Source: Yponomeuta sedellus
Taxonomy: Eukaryota > Arthropoda > Insecta > Lepidoptera > Yponomeutidae
Direction: 5' to 3'
Assembly (NCBI GenBank): GCA_934045075.1
Contig: OW203723.1
Location: forward strand, 2,682,577 to 2,746,576
Length of the DNA stretch: 64,000 bases
Both the position numbers and the translations under genes were made by a program. This document shows, piece after piece, positions 20,490 through 31,414 of this stretch (the first letter of the stretch is position 1; every line of letters starts with the position of its first letter). A model generated the notes under the pieces. That model was not told the origin of the DNA. It saw only the letters and a program-made list of their open reading frames with translations, and made no database searches.

Positions 20490-20766
20490 GTGATTGTTTT
20501 AAAATCACTCAGCCAGCCGGGGCTACGAGCGATTCATAATCGTTATAAGGTAGTGTTATGTAATGTTGAGCGCTTCCGTGCTTCACAAGGCACGTTAAGC
20601 AGTTGGCGCCGGCTGCCGTTGATATGGCAGTCGTAAAGTCAAGTCAGAGGCTTTAGGTCAGCTTGAAAACATCTGACAGTAAGACCAGCCACTAGTCTTG
20701 AAAGCCTCCACCAATCCGGACTTGGCCCCCGTGGTGGAGTATGGCCTATACCTTCCCTCAGGGAAG
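20490..20766 (+). mobile_element. 5S-SINE pieces in opposite orientation
   Basis: 20490-20560 is a minus-strand head end of the variant subfamily. 20568-20766 is a plus-strand body from GAGCGCTTCCGTGCTTCAC to CTTCCCTCAGGGAAGAG, truncated where the Helitron end begins. Confidence 0.6.
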
Positions 20767-20976
20767 AGGCGGTACGAAGTTCGCTGGGTCAGCTAGTCTT
20801 CTATAATATAAAAATGAATCGCTTAATGTGTTGGTAAGCGCAAATCTCGAGAGCAGCTGGACCGATTTCGCTAATTCTTTTTTTGGATATTCCTTGAAGT
20901 ACGAGGATGGTTTTTACGGAGGGGAAAATAAAAAAAATAAAGAATCTACTGTTAGGCGGTTCGCTGTATCAGCTAG
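20767..20976 (+). mobile_element. Helitron: 3' end fragment joined to a complete copy
   Basis: 20767-20796 is a Helitron 3' terminus (GGCGGTACGAAGTTCGCTGG to CAGCTAG). It is followed with no spacer by a complete 180-bp copy starting TCTTCTATAATATAAAAATG and ending ATCAGCTAG at 20976, before T. Same family as 47832-48202. Confidence 0.7.
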
Positions 20977-21104
20977 TTGTAAATAAAAATTAAAATTACA
21001 CAGATATTAAAAGTGGAGTTAACCGGCATTTGACAGGTAAGCACGTAACATCGTAGCTTACCATCAGGCGTGACTGGGGTCAAATGTAACCTGTCTTACT
21101 TAAA

Positions 21105-21475
21105 AAAAAAGACCTATTTTGAGGCTAAAAATTCCACCCATGCCGGGATTCGAACCCGCGACCTCTGGCTATCCGTGCCAGTGCTCTTTCCAACTGAGCT
21201 AATGGGCGACTCACAGGCATCAGTGAAATTTCGAACCTCTTTACAATATTCTCTGTATTACGTACAGGCAGCGACATCTGGCTGAAGTAATTTGCAGCAC
21301 TTGCAGCCCCGAGTACCTACCTACTTTGCTGTTAGGTTTTAACATCGGAATGGTATCGCTGTACCCACATGAATATACTCTTTTTAATGCACTAACCCGT
21401 GCTAAGGACAATTTTTCTAAATAGATTTTTAAAAATTGTCCTTAGCACGGGTTAGTGCATTCAAAAGAGTATAAT
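21105..21475 (-). mobile_element. tRNA-derived SINE (family E) with terminal palindrome
   Basis: Full minus-strand unit including GGGATTCGAACCCGCGACC and the upstream block GCGACATCTGGCTGAAG. At 21385-21475 the tail is present in both orientations (AATGCACTAACCCGTGCTAA and its complement), forming a palindrome. Confidence 0.65.
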
Positions 21476-21484
21476 AAAAAAATT

Positions 21485-21660
21485 GTTAACCTAAGATTTC
21501 AGACGGCGGCCTCATCTAAAGCTTAACAGTAATCTCTTCCAGATAACCTTTGGATGGGCTGGACTAATACATATATTAAATTGTAATATTATATTTTTTG
21601 TACCTACGGAATCCCTCGGTGTGCGGGTCCGACACGCACTTGGCCTGTTTTTTTACATCT
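21485..21660 (-). repeat. LINE 3' end (L1 type) and a second repeat fragment
   Basis: 21485-21580 carries a diverged GGCGGCCTCATCT ... TCTTCCAGATAACC block. 21595-21660 carries CCCTCGGTGTGCGGGTCCGA and CACGCACTTGGCC, a motif I know as widespread in moths and butterflies (also near 32085 and 43070). Confidence 0.5.
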
Positions 21661-21911
21661 TCTTTCGTCCTGTAATAAGGGGGCATCGTTCTAAGTGGCA
21701 GCATAAGCTGTAACCATGTCTGTTTGAATAACTAATCAAAGGCGAAGTTACTCAACAGCTTAAGAAATTAACTTAAGGAGCTTTATGCAGTTAAACTACG
21801 CTACTAATTAAAAAATATCGTATCTTTTGCAACTGCAACTTCACAAATGTACGTAAGGTCAAAAACAAAGTCATTTTGCTGACGAATCTTCTCCACGTCA
21901 TTTGTTGTTTC

Positions 21912-22290
21912 GATATCAACCCTGGTATGTCCCCACTGCTGGGGCACGGGTCTCTTCCTGCATCGCAAGAAGGTTAGCCCATACTCCACTACGAGGGTTA
22001 GGTCGTAGTGGAGTATGGGCTAAGTCCGGGTTGATGGAGGATTTTAAGACAGTGGCGGGCCTTACTGTCAGAAGTTGTCAAGCCGCCCATAAGGCCTCTG
22101 ACATGGCTTAACGATTGACATTACATGACAGCCGGCACCAACGCCTTAGCGTGCCTTGCGAAGCACGGAAGCGCTCGAAAAAAATGCCACAAGCGGTAGT
22201 CATGGGACGGCCACTTATCCAGCGCCTGTTGTTGCTTAACTCAAGTGATTGATTCCAATCACTCGGTTCGACTAGGCCACGAGCGCTTCA
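21912..22290 (-). mobile_element. 5S-SINE, near full length, minus strand
   Basis: Head to end, with a local duplication around CATACTCCACTACG / CGTAGTGGAGTATG that makes a small internal hairpin. Confidence 0.7.
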
Positions 22291-22557
22291 GACGATTCTA
22301 TTCATGACGTTTATGTTCGCAAAAACAACAATTCCTTTACCCCTTAGGACAACACTGAACGGCAGCTCCCGGTCATTCAATTTAGTCTCAGGATTCGTAT
22401 TCCCCATCAGGATGCGCTGTTCATTTTGCGTCTCCAGCATCGATTCCTTCGACGTGCTGCATTTTCCAATTTGCAGGACGGCTTTACACCATTTTCATCG
22501 ACGTGATAACAACTAGATATGGCCAGACCCTTTATAAGCTGTACTAAATAAATCTAC

Positions 22558-22800
22558 AAATAGATAAGATAAGAATATTCTTTATTGTACACTGGAAAAA
22601 CAACAAATGCAAAACAATTGCAAATATACATAGTATAATTGGCGGCCTTATTGCTAAAAGCAATTTCTTCCAGACAACCTTACGATGGAAAGTTGCTGAA
22701 GGAAATTAGAAAGACGGGTAGCCAGTGCAAATTTGAATATTGATACATACTTATACTTAATAATAATACACTTACATACCGTTACTTATATAAACTTATA
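22558..22800 (-). repeat. LINE 3' end (L1 type)
   Basis: Starts AGATAAGATAAGAATATTC (tail and AATAAAG on the minus strand), with GGCGGCCTTATTGCTAAAAG and TTTCTTCCAGACAACC. Confidence 0.6.
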
Positions 22801-22807
22801 ATAATAG

Positions 22808-23255
22808 TTGTCTGAATATTGCCACACACGATTTATTAAATTCTTTATAGCTTATACAGATATTTCAAATACTTTCTTCCTGTTAGCAGGTGCTAAATAT
22901 TGGAAAAATAACATTCATCCTCTCACACACATTCATACACACTCATCATACACAAAGAGACGACTTTCCTACACACGCTACTCCTACATACATACAACAA
23001 ATTTTTACATATAACACATCTAGAGGAACACATTTCTCCACCGTATACTTTTGTGTCTCTTTTATTATTTTTGGCTAGTTAAATAATAACTTTAACTTGT
23101 ATTTGTATAAAAATATAATATATACACTTCATGTAACACCGAAATAGATACTGGCAAATAAGTGGTACCGGAGGGAGTGGCGCTGTTTGCCGAAACACAG
23201 GCTTTTGCTTAGTTCGGCAACAGAGGTCCATATGACGAATTGTCTAGTAACTATA
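22808..23255 (+). repeat. LINE 3' UTR (CR1/Jockey-like, as after 29482)
   Basis: CA-rich stretch with CTCACACACATTCATACACA, then CCGAAACACAGGCTTTT-type sequence. The order of blocks parallels the 3' UTR following the reverse transcriptase fragment at 28538-29482. No ORF left. Confidence 0.45.
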
Positions 23256-23257
23256 AT

Positions 23258-23450
23258 TTGTCTCGCTTGCGAGTCCATGGTTCTACCCACTGAGCTACCA
23301 CCGCTTCACAGGTTCTCAGGTTCGATCCCGAGTGAGGGCATGTACCAATGACTTTGTTTAATTTCAAAGTAACGTACATTTGCGAACGTGTAGTCGCAAT
23401 ACCACAAGCTAATTGTGAAGGAAAACATGAGAAAACGTGAGGAAACCCGC
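23258..23450. mobile_element. tRNA-derived SINE (family D) rearranged head-to-head
   Basis: The 5' tRNA-like half (GAGTCCATGGTTCTACCCAC, minus) abuts the 3' half (TCAGGTTCGATCCCGAG, plus), so the unit is internally inverted. Body as in other family D copies. Confidence 0.5.
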
Positions 23451-23507
23451 GGCTTGGTTGGCTCCACACGTATTGACTAGTTTTTTCGGCTAGGCCGACT
23501 AAGCTGT

Positions 23508-23640
23508 CAGGATGGTATAGGTGCTGGGCAAGCCTACACCATCTATAAAACCATGTCTCAGGCACTGCAGCGTCGGAGTGGTCCCTTCACCCATCTAGTG
23601 TGAGTGAAGATACCACTGGACGCTGTATAAATCATCTCAT
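23508..23640 (+). repeat. Dispersed repeat (family C)
   Basis: CAGGATGGTATAGGTGCTGG to TGGACGCTGTATAAATCATC; copies at 31034 and 40455. Function unknown, non-coding. Confidence 0.5.
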
Positions 23641-23782
23641 TACGTAGATGCAGAAGAATATCATTTGTCATGTGAATAACTTAAGCACGATGTATTTTAA
23701 AGTCAAATAAATATTATCTCATCTTAAATATTATATAGGCTTTGAATGAAGCTTTGTCAAATTAATGACGTTTGAGTTAGCA

Positions 23783-24130
23783 TGAGAAAGAGCGATGGAG
23801 CGTGTCATGCTGGGCATATCGCTTGTGGACCGCGTACCCAACGCAGAAATTCGTCGAAGAACCAAGGTCGAAGACGTTGGTGAGCGGATCACAGACTTAA
23901 AGTGGAGATGGGCGGGACACTTGGCTAGAAGGGAAGACGGCCGGTGGACCAGGGCAGTATCGGAGTGGTGGCTAAGGGAGGGAAGGAGGTTGGTAGGCAG
24001 ACCACCGACACGATGGTCAGACGACATCGTGAGGGTTGCGGGTCAGAGATGGATCAGATTAGCACAGGTCCGTGAGGAATGGTGCAACAAAAAGGAGGCC
24101 TATGCTCAGCAGTGGGTTGATGTGGGCTGA
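23783..24130 (+). pseudogene. RTE-like LINE ORF2 C-terminus (5' truncated)
   Basis: An open frame from ATG 23795 to TGA 24130 (111 codons) encodes MERVMLGISLVDRVPNAEIR, then RRTKVEDVGERI, LKWRWAGHLARREDGRW and GRPPTRWSDDIVRVAG. This is the well-known C-terminal region of RTE-clade endonuclease/reverse transcriptases. The endonuclease and catalytic RT domains (YADD) are missing, so it is a dead 3' fragment. A simple (ATAG)n tail follows directly after the stop, as expected for a LINE 3' end. Not a host gene. Confidence 0.8.
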
Positions 24131-24179
24131 ATATAGATAGATAGAATTAGCATGTTCCACTGCAGGCCACGGGACTTGA

Positions 24180-24314
24180 ATGGCCGCCAAAATATACAAC
24201 CGTCTACCAGAATCCATACAGTCCTTGCAGAAACCCCATTTATTTAAGAATGCTCTTAATAAACATCTAATTCAGAAGTGTTATTATTCCCTTCAAGAAT
24301 ATTTCGAGGAGTAA
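24180..24314 (+). pseudogene. CR1/Jockey-like LINE ORF2 extreme C-terminus
   Basis: 44 codons ending in TAA include KIYNRLPESIQSLQ, FKNALNKHLIQKCYYS and EYF. This resembles the terminal segment of CR1/Jockey reverse transcriptases (x-NxLP-x-FK-x-LKxxL), as in the remnants at 41156 and 8935. Downstream 3' UTR to about 24505 with AATAAACATCTTATCTTATC, the L1-type tail. The ATG at 24180 is probably fortuitous. Confidence 0.55.
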
Positions 24315-24691
24315 TGTTTGGTTAGGTATTTTAAGTGTTTAAGTTTAGAGAGATTTATGCCTGTTTTAATGCTTTTAAGTCAATGTTCCTCATATGTAGT
24401 ATAAGTTAGTCCTAAGTTAGCGTGCCCTAGCAGGGTTCTTGTTTGTAACCATGATTTTAGTTAAGACCTTTATAAACAACAAGAATTCTAATAAACATCT
24501 TATCTTATCTTGTCTCAGAGAAACTGAAAACCTGGCACTGACTGAAAATCAGCGCTGAAGGCTTGTCTATGAGTCAGTTGCCATTTATAGCAGCTGTGAC
24601 ACGCCGTGACCATTAATTTGTTTATCTTCTTTTAGTTCTTTTTTGCGAATGTCATGTTTATTAATATGTTTTTCTTCTTTTTCCTCTAGAG

Positions 24692-25110
24692 CAGCGGTTC
24701 TCAAACTTTTTTGGTAACGGAACCCTTTTGGAAAGCAAAATACTTTACGGAACCCGATTGATAAAACAATTGTTTTTAAAAATGTATTCTTTATTAATAA
24801 GAATAATAAAAGTACAATGTAACATACATACAGACATACATAACCTTACGCCTGTATCTCAGAGGGGCAGGCAGAGACCAGGGACTGCCACTTGTCAAGA
24901 TCCTGACAGGTCACCTTCGCTTCACCAACGTTCATAACTCGTTGCATGCACGGCACTGGTTACAATGTAACAGTTACTATTTATAACTTTACTAGTAAAT
25001 ACTTTACTTATTACTTTACTTAGCTGTTTGATTTTTCGTCGAAATACGGAACCCCTACTTGAGTATCGTGGAACCCTAGGGTTCCGCGGAACACACTTTG
25101 AGTATGGCTG
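24692..25110. mobile_element. hAT-like non-autonomous element
   Basis: Ends CAGCGGTTCTCAAACTTTTT and, inverted, CAGCCATACTCAAAGTGTG; CAG-x-GGTTCTCAAA is a typical hAT terminus. Flanking 8-mers CTCTAGAG (24684-24691) and TTCTAGAG (25111-25118) match at 7 of 8 positions, the size expected for hAT. ACGGAACCC blocks recur near both ends. A CATA-linked repeat sits inside. Confidence 0.7.
24817..24960 (+). repeat. Microsatellite-linked repeat inside the hAT-like element
   Basis: ACATACATACAGACATACAT is followed by CTTACGCCTGTATCTCAGAG, GGCAGAGACCAGGGACTGCC and CACCTTCGCTTCACCAACG; same flank as 16430 and 52563. Confidence 0.6.
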
Positions 25111-25114
25111 TTCT

Positions 25115-25840
25115 AGAGTATAACAATAATATTAATAACGCATGTTTGTATGCATGCCTCAACACAAAACACTAAACAAAATTAACGGAAAACACCAAAA
25201 GAAAAGGGTTACTTAATATATTAATTATACTAGCGATTTCCGCACTTAGCCTCATAGTTGGGCCCAACAAAAGCGAAGTTATTACGCTCACAATAGTCTC
25301 CCACTTCCGTTGCCATTGCGACGACACTCCAATCGACATTTAAAACGGAGCTTATTAGCGTTACCTCACGCAACGGTTCATCCGCCGCATCTGGGGTTCT
25401 ACTCAAAGCTGTTTTTCTCTCTAGCATTTTTATCTACTGTAATTCAGTAGATGAAAATGACAGTCCGACCGTCAGCCTGTCTAACCGCGGCCTAACTCAG
25501 TCAAACTACCAGCTTTCTAGTACTAATCGCCCCTGAACTAGGCCTTGGACAGATAGACAGACATACAGGAAACTATATATATAGCTGCTAAGCTGATAAG
25601 CTAAAATTTGGTATAATCATTACATATTAATCACGGCAAAAAAACGTAACCTTCAAAAAGAAATATTGTATGTACTACATATTTCGCATATTTCGATGCA
25701 CCTACATTAGGGATGCATCTAGCATCTAAATTAGGGAGGACCCAAATTCAACAATGTAACTGATTGTGAGGTTCCTATGTTAGTCCCGCCTGCTTAATAG
25801 TTAATTCGCAGTAGTCGGGTTGTTTGTTATTTTTCATTTC
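25115..25840. other. Unassigned stretch
   Basis: Contains a small piece of SINE family D (GATTTCCGCACTTAGCCTCA, 25235) but no gene. A minus-strand frame at 25230-25427 has no recognisable motif. Confidence 0.4.
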
Positions 25841-25844
25841 TCAC

Positions 25845-26105
25845 ACTCGGAAAGTAGTGTTGTTTTGATCTGATTGTTGGGTGGAAAATGCTGCTTACCT
25901 CCACAGGGAGGGAAAAACTCTTACAAATTACTTCCCACCCCAAGGGCGGGAATGAACTTTAAAAATAGAACTACTGTCAGTTATGAAGAGTTTTTGTAAT
26001 GAATAGGCTTTTAAAAAAAATAAAAAAATGCTGCGGCCATGTGAGTTCCTAAACAGCCAGTGTGAACTTAGCGCAAACATCTTTGAGCGGAATAAGACGC
26101 AACAA
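25845..26105 (+). repeat. Dispersed direct repeat, copy 1
   Basis: Shares AGTGTTGTTTTGATCTGATT, GGGTGGAAAATGCTGCTT and ACAGCCAGTGTGAACTTAGC with 27028-27295. Includes the inverted CTCCACAGGGAGGG block. Identity unknown. Confidence 0.6.
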
Positions 26106-26109
26106 TTAC

Positions 26110-26850
26110 GAGGTGAGTTCCATATTTAAGATTTAAAAAGTCGACTTGAATTGGCGGGTGCTAATCTGTTATTATAGTATCTGTGACGGAATTCAAAAAA
26201 ATAGGTAATAATCACGGATGTATCTAAATCCGTGGTAATAATCTTTTATGCTAAGATTTGAATATTAAAAGTTAGTTTTTATTTTGTTCATACTCGAAAT
26301 GAAAAGTAGAGTGCTTAACACGGGAAAAGAATCAATTCCTACTCGGACTATAGCCGCCCTCGCTGCGCTAGGGCATCGAAACTCTACTATTGTATTTCAG
26401 TAATTTTTTGGTTAATATTTGATATTTGTTTATTTTCTGTCCACAAATTACATTCGTGTACCAGACAAACATGGAGTAAATGATACAAAGCAACAGAATG
26501 CACTATTAGTGACAGACCGAAGCCTTAACTAGATCAAAAAATTTGTACCTTAGGTTTCCAGGCCTAATTAAAACTGTTTTTATACGGATTTATGCTCGTT
26601 TATTACATTTTTACAATTTTCCAACGTTTCGGCACTTTTTCAAGTGCCGTGGTCCCGGATGACTGAGGTGACGGGCGTCTTTTAGAAAGCATTAACGGTT
26701 AGTTTACTACCCTCGGCAAAAATTACAAAAGTTAATTATGAAGTTACGTTCCAGGCCTCCCAATCTACAATAGAAAGAGTATCGACGCGTCACCAGCACA
26801 AGGTACACAGCATTATAATTATGATTTTGAATAGTAATACCACTCGCCAA
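26110..26850. other. Unassigned, with a hairpin-MITE half
   Basis: 26570-26660 (AATTAAAACTGTTTTTATACGG to CGTTTCGGCACTTTTTC) matches one arm of the hairpin element at 49271-49446. The rest is not recognised. Confidence 0.4.
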
Positions 26851-26854
26851 CTGT

Positions 26855-27000
26855 GAAGGAAAACATCGTGAGAAAACCTAAGTGCCTGCGGTGTTCGAAA
26901 ACATCAGCGCTCGAAATTGCCAATCCGTGGTGAGTACCGTCATAATTAAGCCTAAATTCTCTCTCTGAGAAAAGGCTTGTGCCCTCCAGTTTAGAGGCTA
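26855..27000 (+). mobile_element. SINE family D-type 3' body
   Basis: GTGAAGGAAAACATCGTGAG through GAATTCTCTCTCTGAG-like sequence; the tRNA-like head is absent. Confidence 0.45.
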
Positions 27001-27027
27001 CCAAAAAATGCTTTTTAATTTTTTCCA

Positions 27028-27295
27028 CTCTGACAGTAGTGTTGTTTTGATCTAATTATTGGGTGGAAAATGCTGCTTCCCTCCCTAGGGAGGGAAAAAC
27101 TCATACAAATTACTTCACCTAAGGGCCGGAATGAACTTTAAAAAAAGAACTACTGTCAACTGTGAAGAGGGTTATGTAATAAATAGGCTTTTTAAAAAAA
27201 ACTAATTAAAAAAAATGCTGCAACCATGGACTTTCTAAACAGCCAGTGTGAACTTAGCGCAAACTTCTTTGAGCGGAATAAGTCGCAATTGATTC
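27028..27295 (+). repeat. Dispersed direct repeat, copy 2
   Basis: Second copy of the repeat at 25845, about 1.19 kb downstream in the same orientation. Confidence 0.6.
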
Positions 27296-27584
27296 TTTCT
27301 ACCCTCGTTTAACAATCTACTATTTTAATAGAGTTTCAGTACCGTACATTCGAAGTAGACTCCCCATTCGTGCATGTCACGAGCAACGTACTTTAAAATA
27401 CATTGCTTTCCTGTAAATGTCCGAATTGAAATATCCGTTTCCGGTACCGGAAATGCTATATGGAAACGGTCTGCAACGGTCTTGTCACATTTTCATTAAA
27501 CAACTTGTGTTCTATACATGCTTTCTTTTGATGTAAACTTACAATATCCCAGTAAATTAACGTCACATAATATAAACGTCCCAC

Positions 27585-27725
27585 GGCAGGACACAGCCCT
27601 TCTCTCAGAGAGTGAGTATGGGCTTAATTACCATGCGTGCCCACCGCGGATTGGCAATTTCAAGCGCTGACGTATGTGAACACCTCAGACTCAGGTTTCC
27701 TCACGATGTTTCCCTTCACATTTAG
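27585..27725 (-). mobile_element. SINE family D-type body, minus strand
   Basis: CCCACGGCAGGACACAGCCC, then CTCAGGTTTCCTCACGATGT. This block is familiar to me as widespread in Lepidoptera. Confidence 0.5.
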
Positions 27726-27942
27726 CGAGGAAAAAATATAAAATACAAGATAGGTATACAGAGTAGAAATTAATTGAAAAAGAGTCAAGTAGTTCTTTCG
27801 TTATTAAGAACAAAAAAAATTATACTATTTTATTAATAGAAAATAATGCACAATATATTCTTACTATGGAAGCTAAAAATCTTCCATATAAGATTTACTC
27901 TATAGAGGATTTAGATATAGAGGACTCCATATAAGATTTACT

Positions 27943-27972
27943 CTTAGAGTAACCCCTAGAGGTTACTCTAAG
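27943..27972. repeat. Small hairpin
   Basis: Perfect 12-bp arms CTTAGAGTAACC / GGTTACTCTAAG with a 6-base loop, next to duplicated CCATATAAGATTTACTCT segments. Confidence 0.5.
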
Positions 27973-27992
27973 ATGAATGTTACAATCATTAG

Positions 27993-28160
27993 ATAGATAG
28001 ATAGAATATTCTTTATTGTACACAAAAATTACAGTAACAGAAATTATATAAAAAATACAGTACAAATTGCGGCCTTATTACTAAAAGCAATTTCTTCCAG
28101 GCAACCGTAGACGGAGACAAGAGAGAAATTATTAGACTTCGCTTACCCTCGCTTACTTTT
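27993..28160 (-). repeat. LINE 3' end (L1 type)
   Basis: (GATA)n, then AATATTCTTTATTGTACAC, GCGGCCTTATTACTAAAAGC and TTTCTTCCAGGCAACC. Confidence 0.6.
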
Positions 28161-28351
28161 ACTTATATAAATATAACACACACGCAAGTGATTACATTAA
28201 ATTATGTTATAATATGTAGATATTATTATATCAAATAGAATTAATTAAATAAAAATGAAAACTATTTTTAATTATCTACAGTTTTGACATGAATAATTAA
28301 TTATGGGCCCTGCACTAGGAAACTCCCAGAGGGAGTTAACGATATATAACT

Positions 28352-28411
28352 GTTAACAATATAAAACTATGTATAATAATCTCTTATTATACATAATTTT
28401 ATATTGTAAAC
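28352..28411. repeat. AT-rich hairpin
   Basis: GTTAACAATATAAAAC pairs with TTTTATATTGTAAAC and TATGTATAATAA with TTATTATACATA; loop 4 bases. A smaller AACTCCC/GGGAGTT hairpin lies just before, at 28321. Confidence 0.5.
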
Positions 28412-28537
28412 TTGACTTGAAAACTGAAAAAATAATACAATACATAACATGGCAACAAATACAAACTATAACAGTTTTTGAAAATAAATATATAATGGAA
28501 GTTTATATACAATTATAATCATTATATGCAAACTCAC

Positions 28538-29482
28538 GGTGATCCACAGAGCAGTATCCTTGGACCCACGTTATTTCTCATATATATTAATGATCTTTTA
28601 GAACTCAGTAACTACAATGGAAAAATAACAACATATGCAGACGATACTGCCCTTACATATACAGGAAAAAATTGGGACGAGGTCTAAAACATTGCTCAGC
28701 TTGGATTTGACCGTGTTACGAATTGGCTACAAGATAATATCCTTACATTAAATATAGATAAATCAAAATATATTGCTTTTTCTATTCGTAACCAATCACA
28801 ACCTAGCAAAAACTTTAAAATTTTAGGACATTCCTGTACAGACCCCGCTCAAAAACTGGAAATGGTGGATGTCATTAAATACTTGGGCGTAATTATCGAT
28901 AAACAACTGAATTTTAACAATCATATTGAACTAGTTAGCACACGACTAAGAAAATTGATATATGTATTTAAAACCTTGAGACATGTCTTGGATCCCACTC
29001 GTTTGAAACAAATTTATCTTGCACTTTCTCAATCTCTTGTCACATATGGCATAACATCTTGGGGTGGCGCATCCAAGACAAGTCTTAAAATTCTTGAAAT
29101 AGCTCAAAGAGCAGTCTTGAAGGTCTGTACCTTCAAATGTTTTCGATACCCAACTACCAAATTGTATGAGTTTTGCGAGGTTCTGTCAGTCCGCCAACTG
29201 TTTTTACTAGATATTATACTAAAGCAACATAAAAAAATTACCTTCGACCCAAACATCATGTCCAAACGAAGAAATGACCGGGTTTGTGAATATGAGCGCC
29301 GCTTTTATACCACTTTTAGTCAAAGATTTACCGAATTCTTAGGACCTCATCATTACAACAAAGTAAACAAACAAATTAACATCTATCATAAAAGCAGCAC
29401 AGAGTGCAAACACGAAGTTATGAAATTCCTACAGCATCTGACATATGATGAAACTGAAAACCTACTCTGTATTCTTAAGTAA
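28538..29482 (+). pseudogene. CR1/Jockey-like LINE reverse transcriptase, 5' truncated, one stop
   Basis: The frame opens inside the palm domain: [20 protein letters not shown] (RT motif 4, about codons 1-20), then the catalytic TYADDTAL (about codons 33-40). A TAA at 28685 interrupts it. It then continues for 265 codons through NWLQDNILTLNIDKSKYI, KYLGVIID (thumb border), LARKLIYV-like and VTYGITSWGG to the stop at 29480. Order and spacing match non-LTR retrotransposon ORF2 of the CR1/Jockey type. The endonuclease and RT fingers are lost. The single stop suggests fairly recent inactivation; the truncation alone makes it non-functional. Confidence 0.85.
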
Positions 29483-29985
29483 CCCTTAAATGCAAATATC
29501 TCACTATTCTATTACTAAAGTAAAATTATTCTTTAAACACATCCTCTTACACACACTCATTCATAATACTACTTACACACTCACTCACATACACCACACA
29601 AAAAGAGGAATACACTCACCAACTACACTACACCTATCTACCTACTTTTATACAAATATACTAATTTAAGGTAATTGAATCCTAGGACATAATTATATAC
29701 ATGGTTCCTGGGTTATATAGTACATATATATAATATTCTTTACATGAGTAAAATTATTAAAATTTGTATGTTAAGTGAAACTTATTAATTGTCTGTACAA
29801 TCCGAACTCAAATTAACATTGTCACTTCGGTGGGGAATTGGCACTGATTGCTGTAACACAGGTTTTTAACCTAGCACAGCGTCAGAAGCTAATCGTTAAT
29901 TTTGTATATAGCATTAAGTAAAACCATTTTGTAAAAGCTGTGTACTAATGTTTTTGCCCAATAAATAATTATTCTATTCTATGTT
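29483..29985 (+). other. 3' UTR of the LINE fragment
   Basis: CA-rich tract (ACACACTCATTCATAATAC), then ACACAGGTTTTTAACC and CCAATAAATAATTATTCTATTC. Block order parallels 22808-23255. Confidence 0.5.
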
Positions 29986-30085
29986 TACATGTTTGTGATG
30001 TCGTTGTTTCTAGTTCCCACGACACAGAGTATCCTAGTATCAGGCCAGAGGCAATGTATGTGCCAGTACGTAAATGTTATGTTAC
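29984..30085 (+). mobile_element. SINE family F, 3' body
   Basis: ATGTTTACATGTTTGTGATG, then GTTCCCACGACACAGAGTAT; the tRNA-like head is missing. Confidence 0.55.
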
Positions 30086-30159
30086 GTTATAAGTATGGGA
30101 AGTGGGACGCACTACCGTTCCCTGGAATAAGAGTTAGGCAATACTGCAAACTGCAAGGC

Positions 30160-30305
30160 AGGCAAACTGCGATCCCCAACCCGCATGCCCAGCGTGGGGA
30201 TTATTAGCACTACCCCCCAATGATGGGACTACCTTGCGCTATGGCGCTCATTAGGGGAGGGCTATGTCCAGCAGTGGACTAATATAGCCTGAAGAAAAAG
30301 AAGAA
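30160..30305 (+). repeat. GAA-tailed repeat (family W), 3' part
   Basis: GGCAAACTGCGATCCCCAAC to AATATAGCCTGAAGAAAAAG. Bases 30306-30740 beyond it hold nothing recognisable. Confidence 0.6.
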
Positions 30306-30744
30306 TACTGCAGTACAGCATATATGTTTTGCTTCTATTTTGACGAATGTGGTTTCATCCACCTGCGGGAAAACATTACTCATGTTTGTACTATTCTCAC
30401 TGTTTTTGGCAAACACTTCACGCCTCAGAACAAAAAAAATACTCTGAGTTCTTTTTCATAAAAGTGCCCCTTAAATTGTAAACTTTCTTTATTTCGCGAT
30501 AATAGCGTAAGCCGAAGACGGACCAAGTTCCAGCAAAAAAACGGATATTAACAACGGCAACTCACGAAAGCTACTTTTTGAGTTCCGCATCAAAGTCTCG
30601 TTGGCTTCTTTTCTGCCAACAGCCCTCTATTATGTATATATGCACTGTGTTGGGTGGTTTATCTCAACGTTTCCAAAGTGTTAAAAGGTACATGCAGTTG
30701 ACGCAATTGGACTGGCTTAAAAAAGTAAAAAGCCAGTGGAAATT

Positions 30745-30900
30745 CACATAAGATAAGATAAGAAATTATTTTTTGTACACTGGAAAAACAACAAATACAA
30801 AACAATTGCAAATATACATAGTACAATTCGCGGCCTTATTGCTTAAAGTAATTTCTTCCAGACAACCTTACGATGGAAAGTTGCTGAAGGAAATTACATA
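30745..30900 (-). repeat. LINE 3' end (L1 type)
   Basis: AAGATAAGATAAGAAATTAT, then CGGCCTTATTGCTTAAAGTA; nearly identical over much of its length to 22558-22720. Confidence 0.6.
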
Positions 30901-31033
30901 GTAGAGGCGCTGGACTTTCTATAATAAGGAAATCAATAACGTCTATCGAGTTGCTCATCCTAGGTCATCATTCGTCTGATTAATTTGAGAAATATCAACC
31001 ACTATTAATTATTATCAATTTATATTCATGACG

Positions 31034-31180
31034 TCAGGATGGTATAGGTGCTGGGCAAGCCTACATCATCTATAAAACCATGATCCAGGCACTACAGTGT
31101 CGGAGTGGTCCCTTCACCCATCTAGTGTGAGTGAAGATACCACTGGACGCTGTATAAATCATCTCATTAAGTAGATGCAA
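31034..31180 (+). repeat. Dispersed repeat (family C)
   Basis: Close copy of 23508-23640. Confidence 0.5.
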
Positions 31181-31414
31181 AAAGGCCAATATTATTATAT
31201 TCATGATCCTTAAATACCCCAATCGATAATCTTTCTTTTTATCCTAAAAGTTAGTTAAATTATTCAAAGGATATTTGAAATTAGGACAGAATTACTTCAC
31301 AACCTATTCTCAGAGCTGCCAAATATACAGAAAAAAAATAATAACAATCGATGAAGCCGAGGAGGAGTTTGATAACAAACACGGTGACACGAGTTTTTTT
31401 TTTATAGATTTTAA

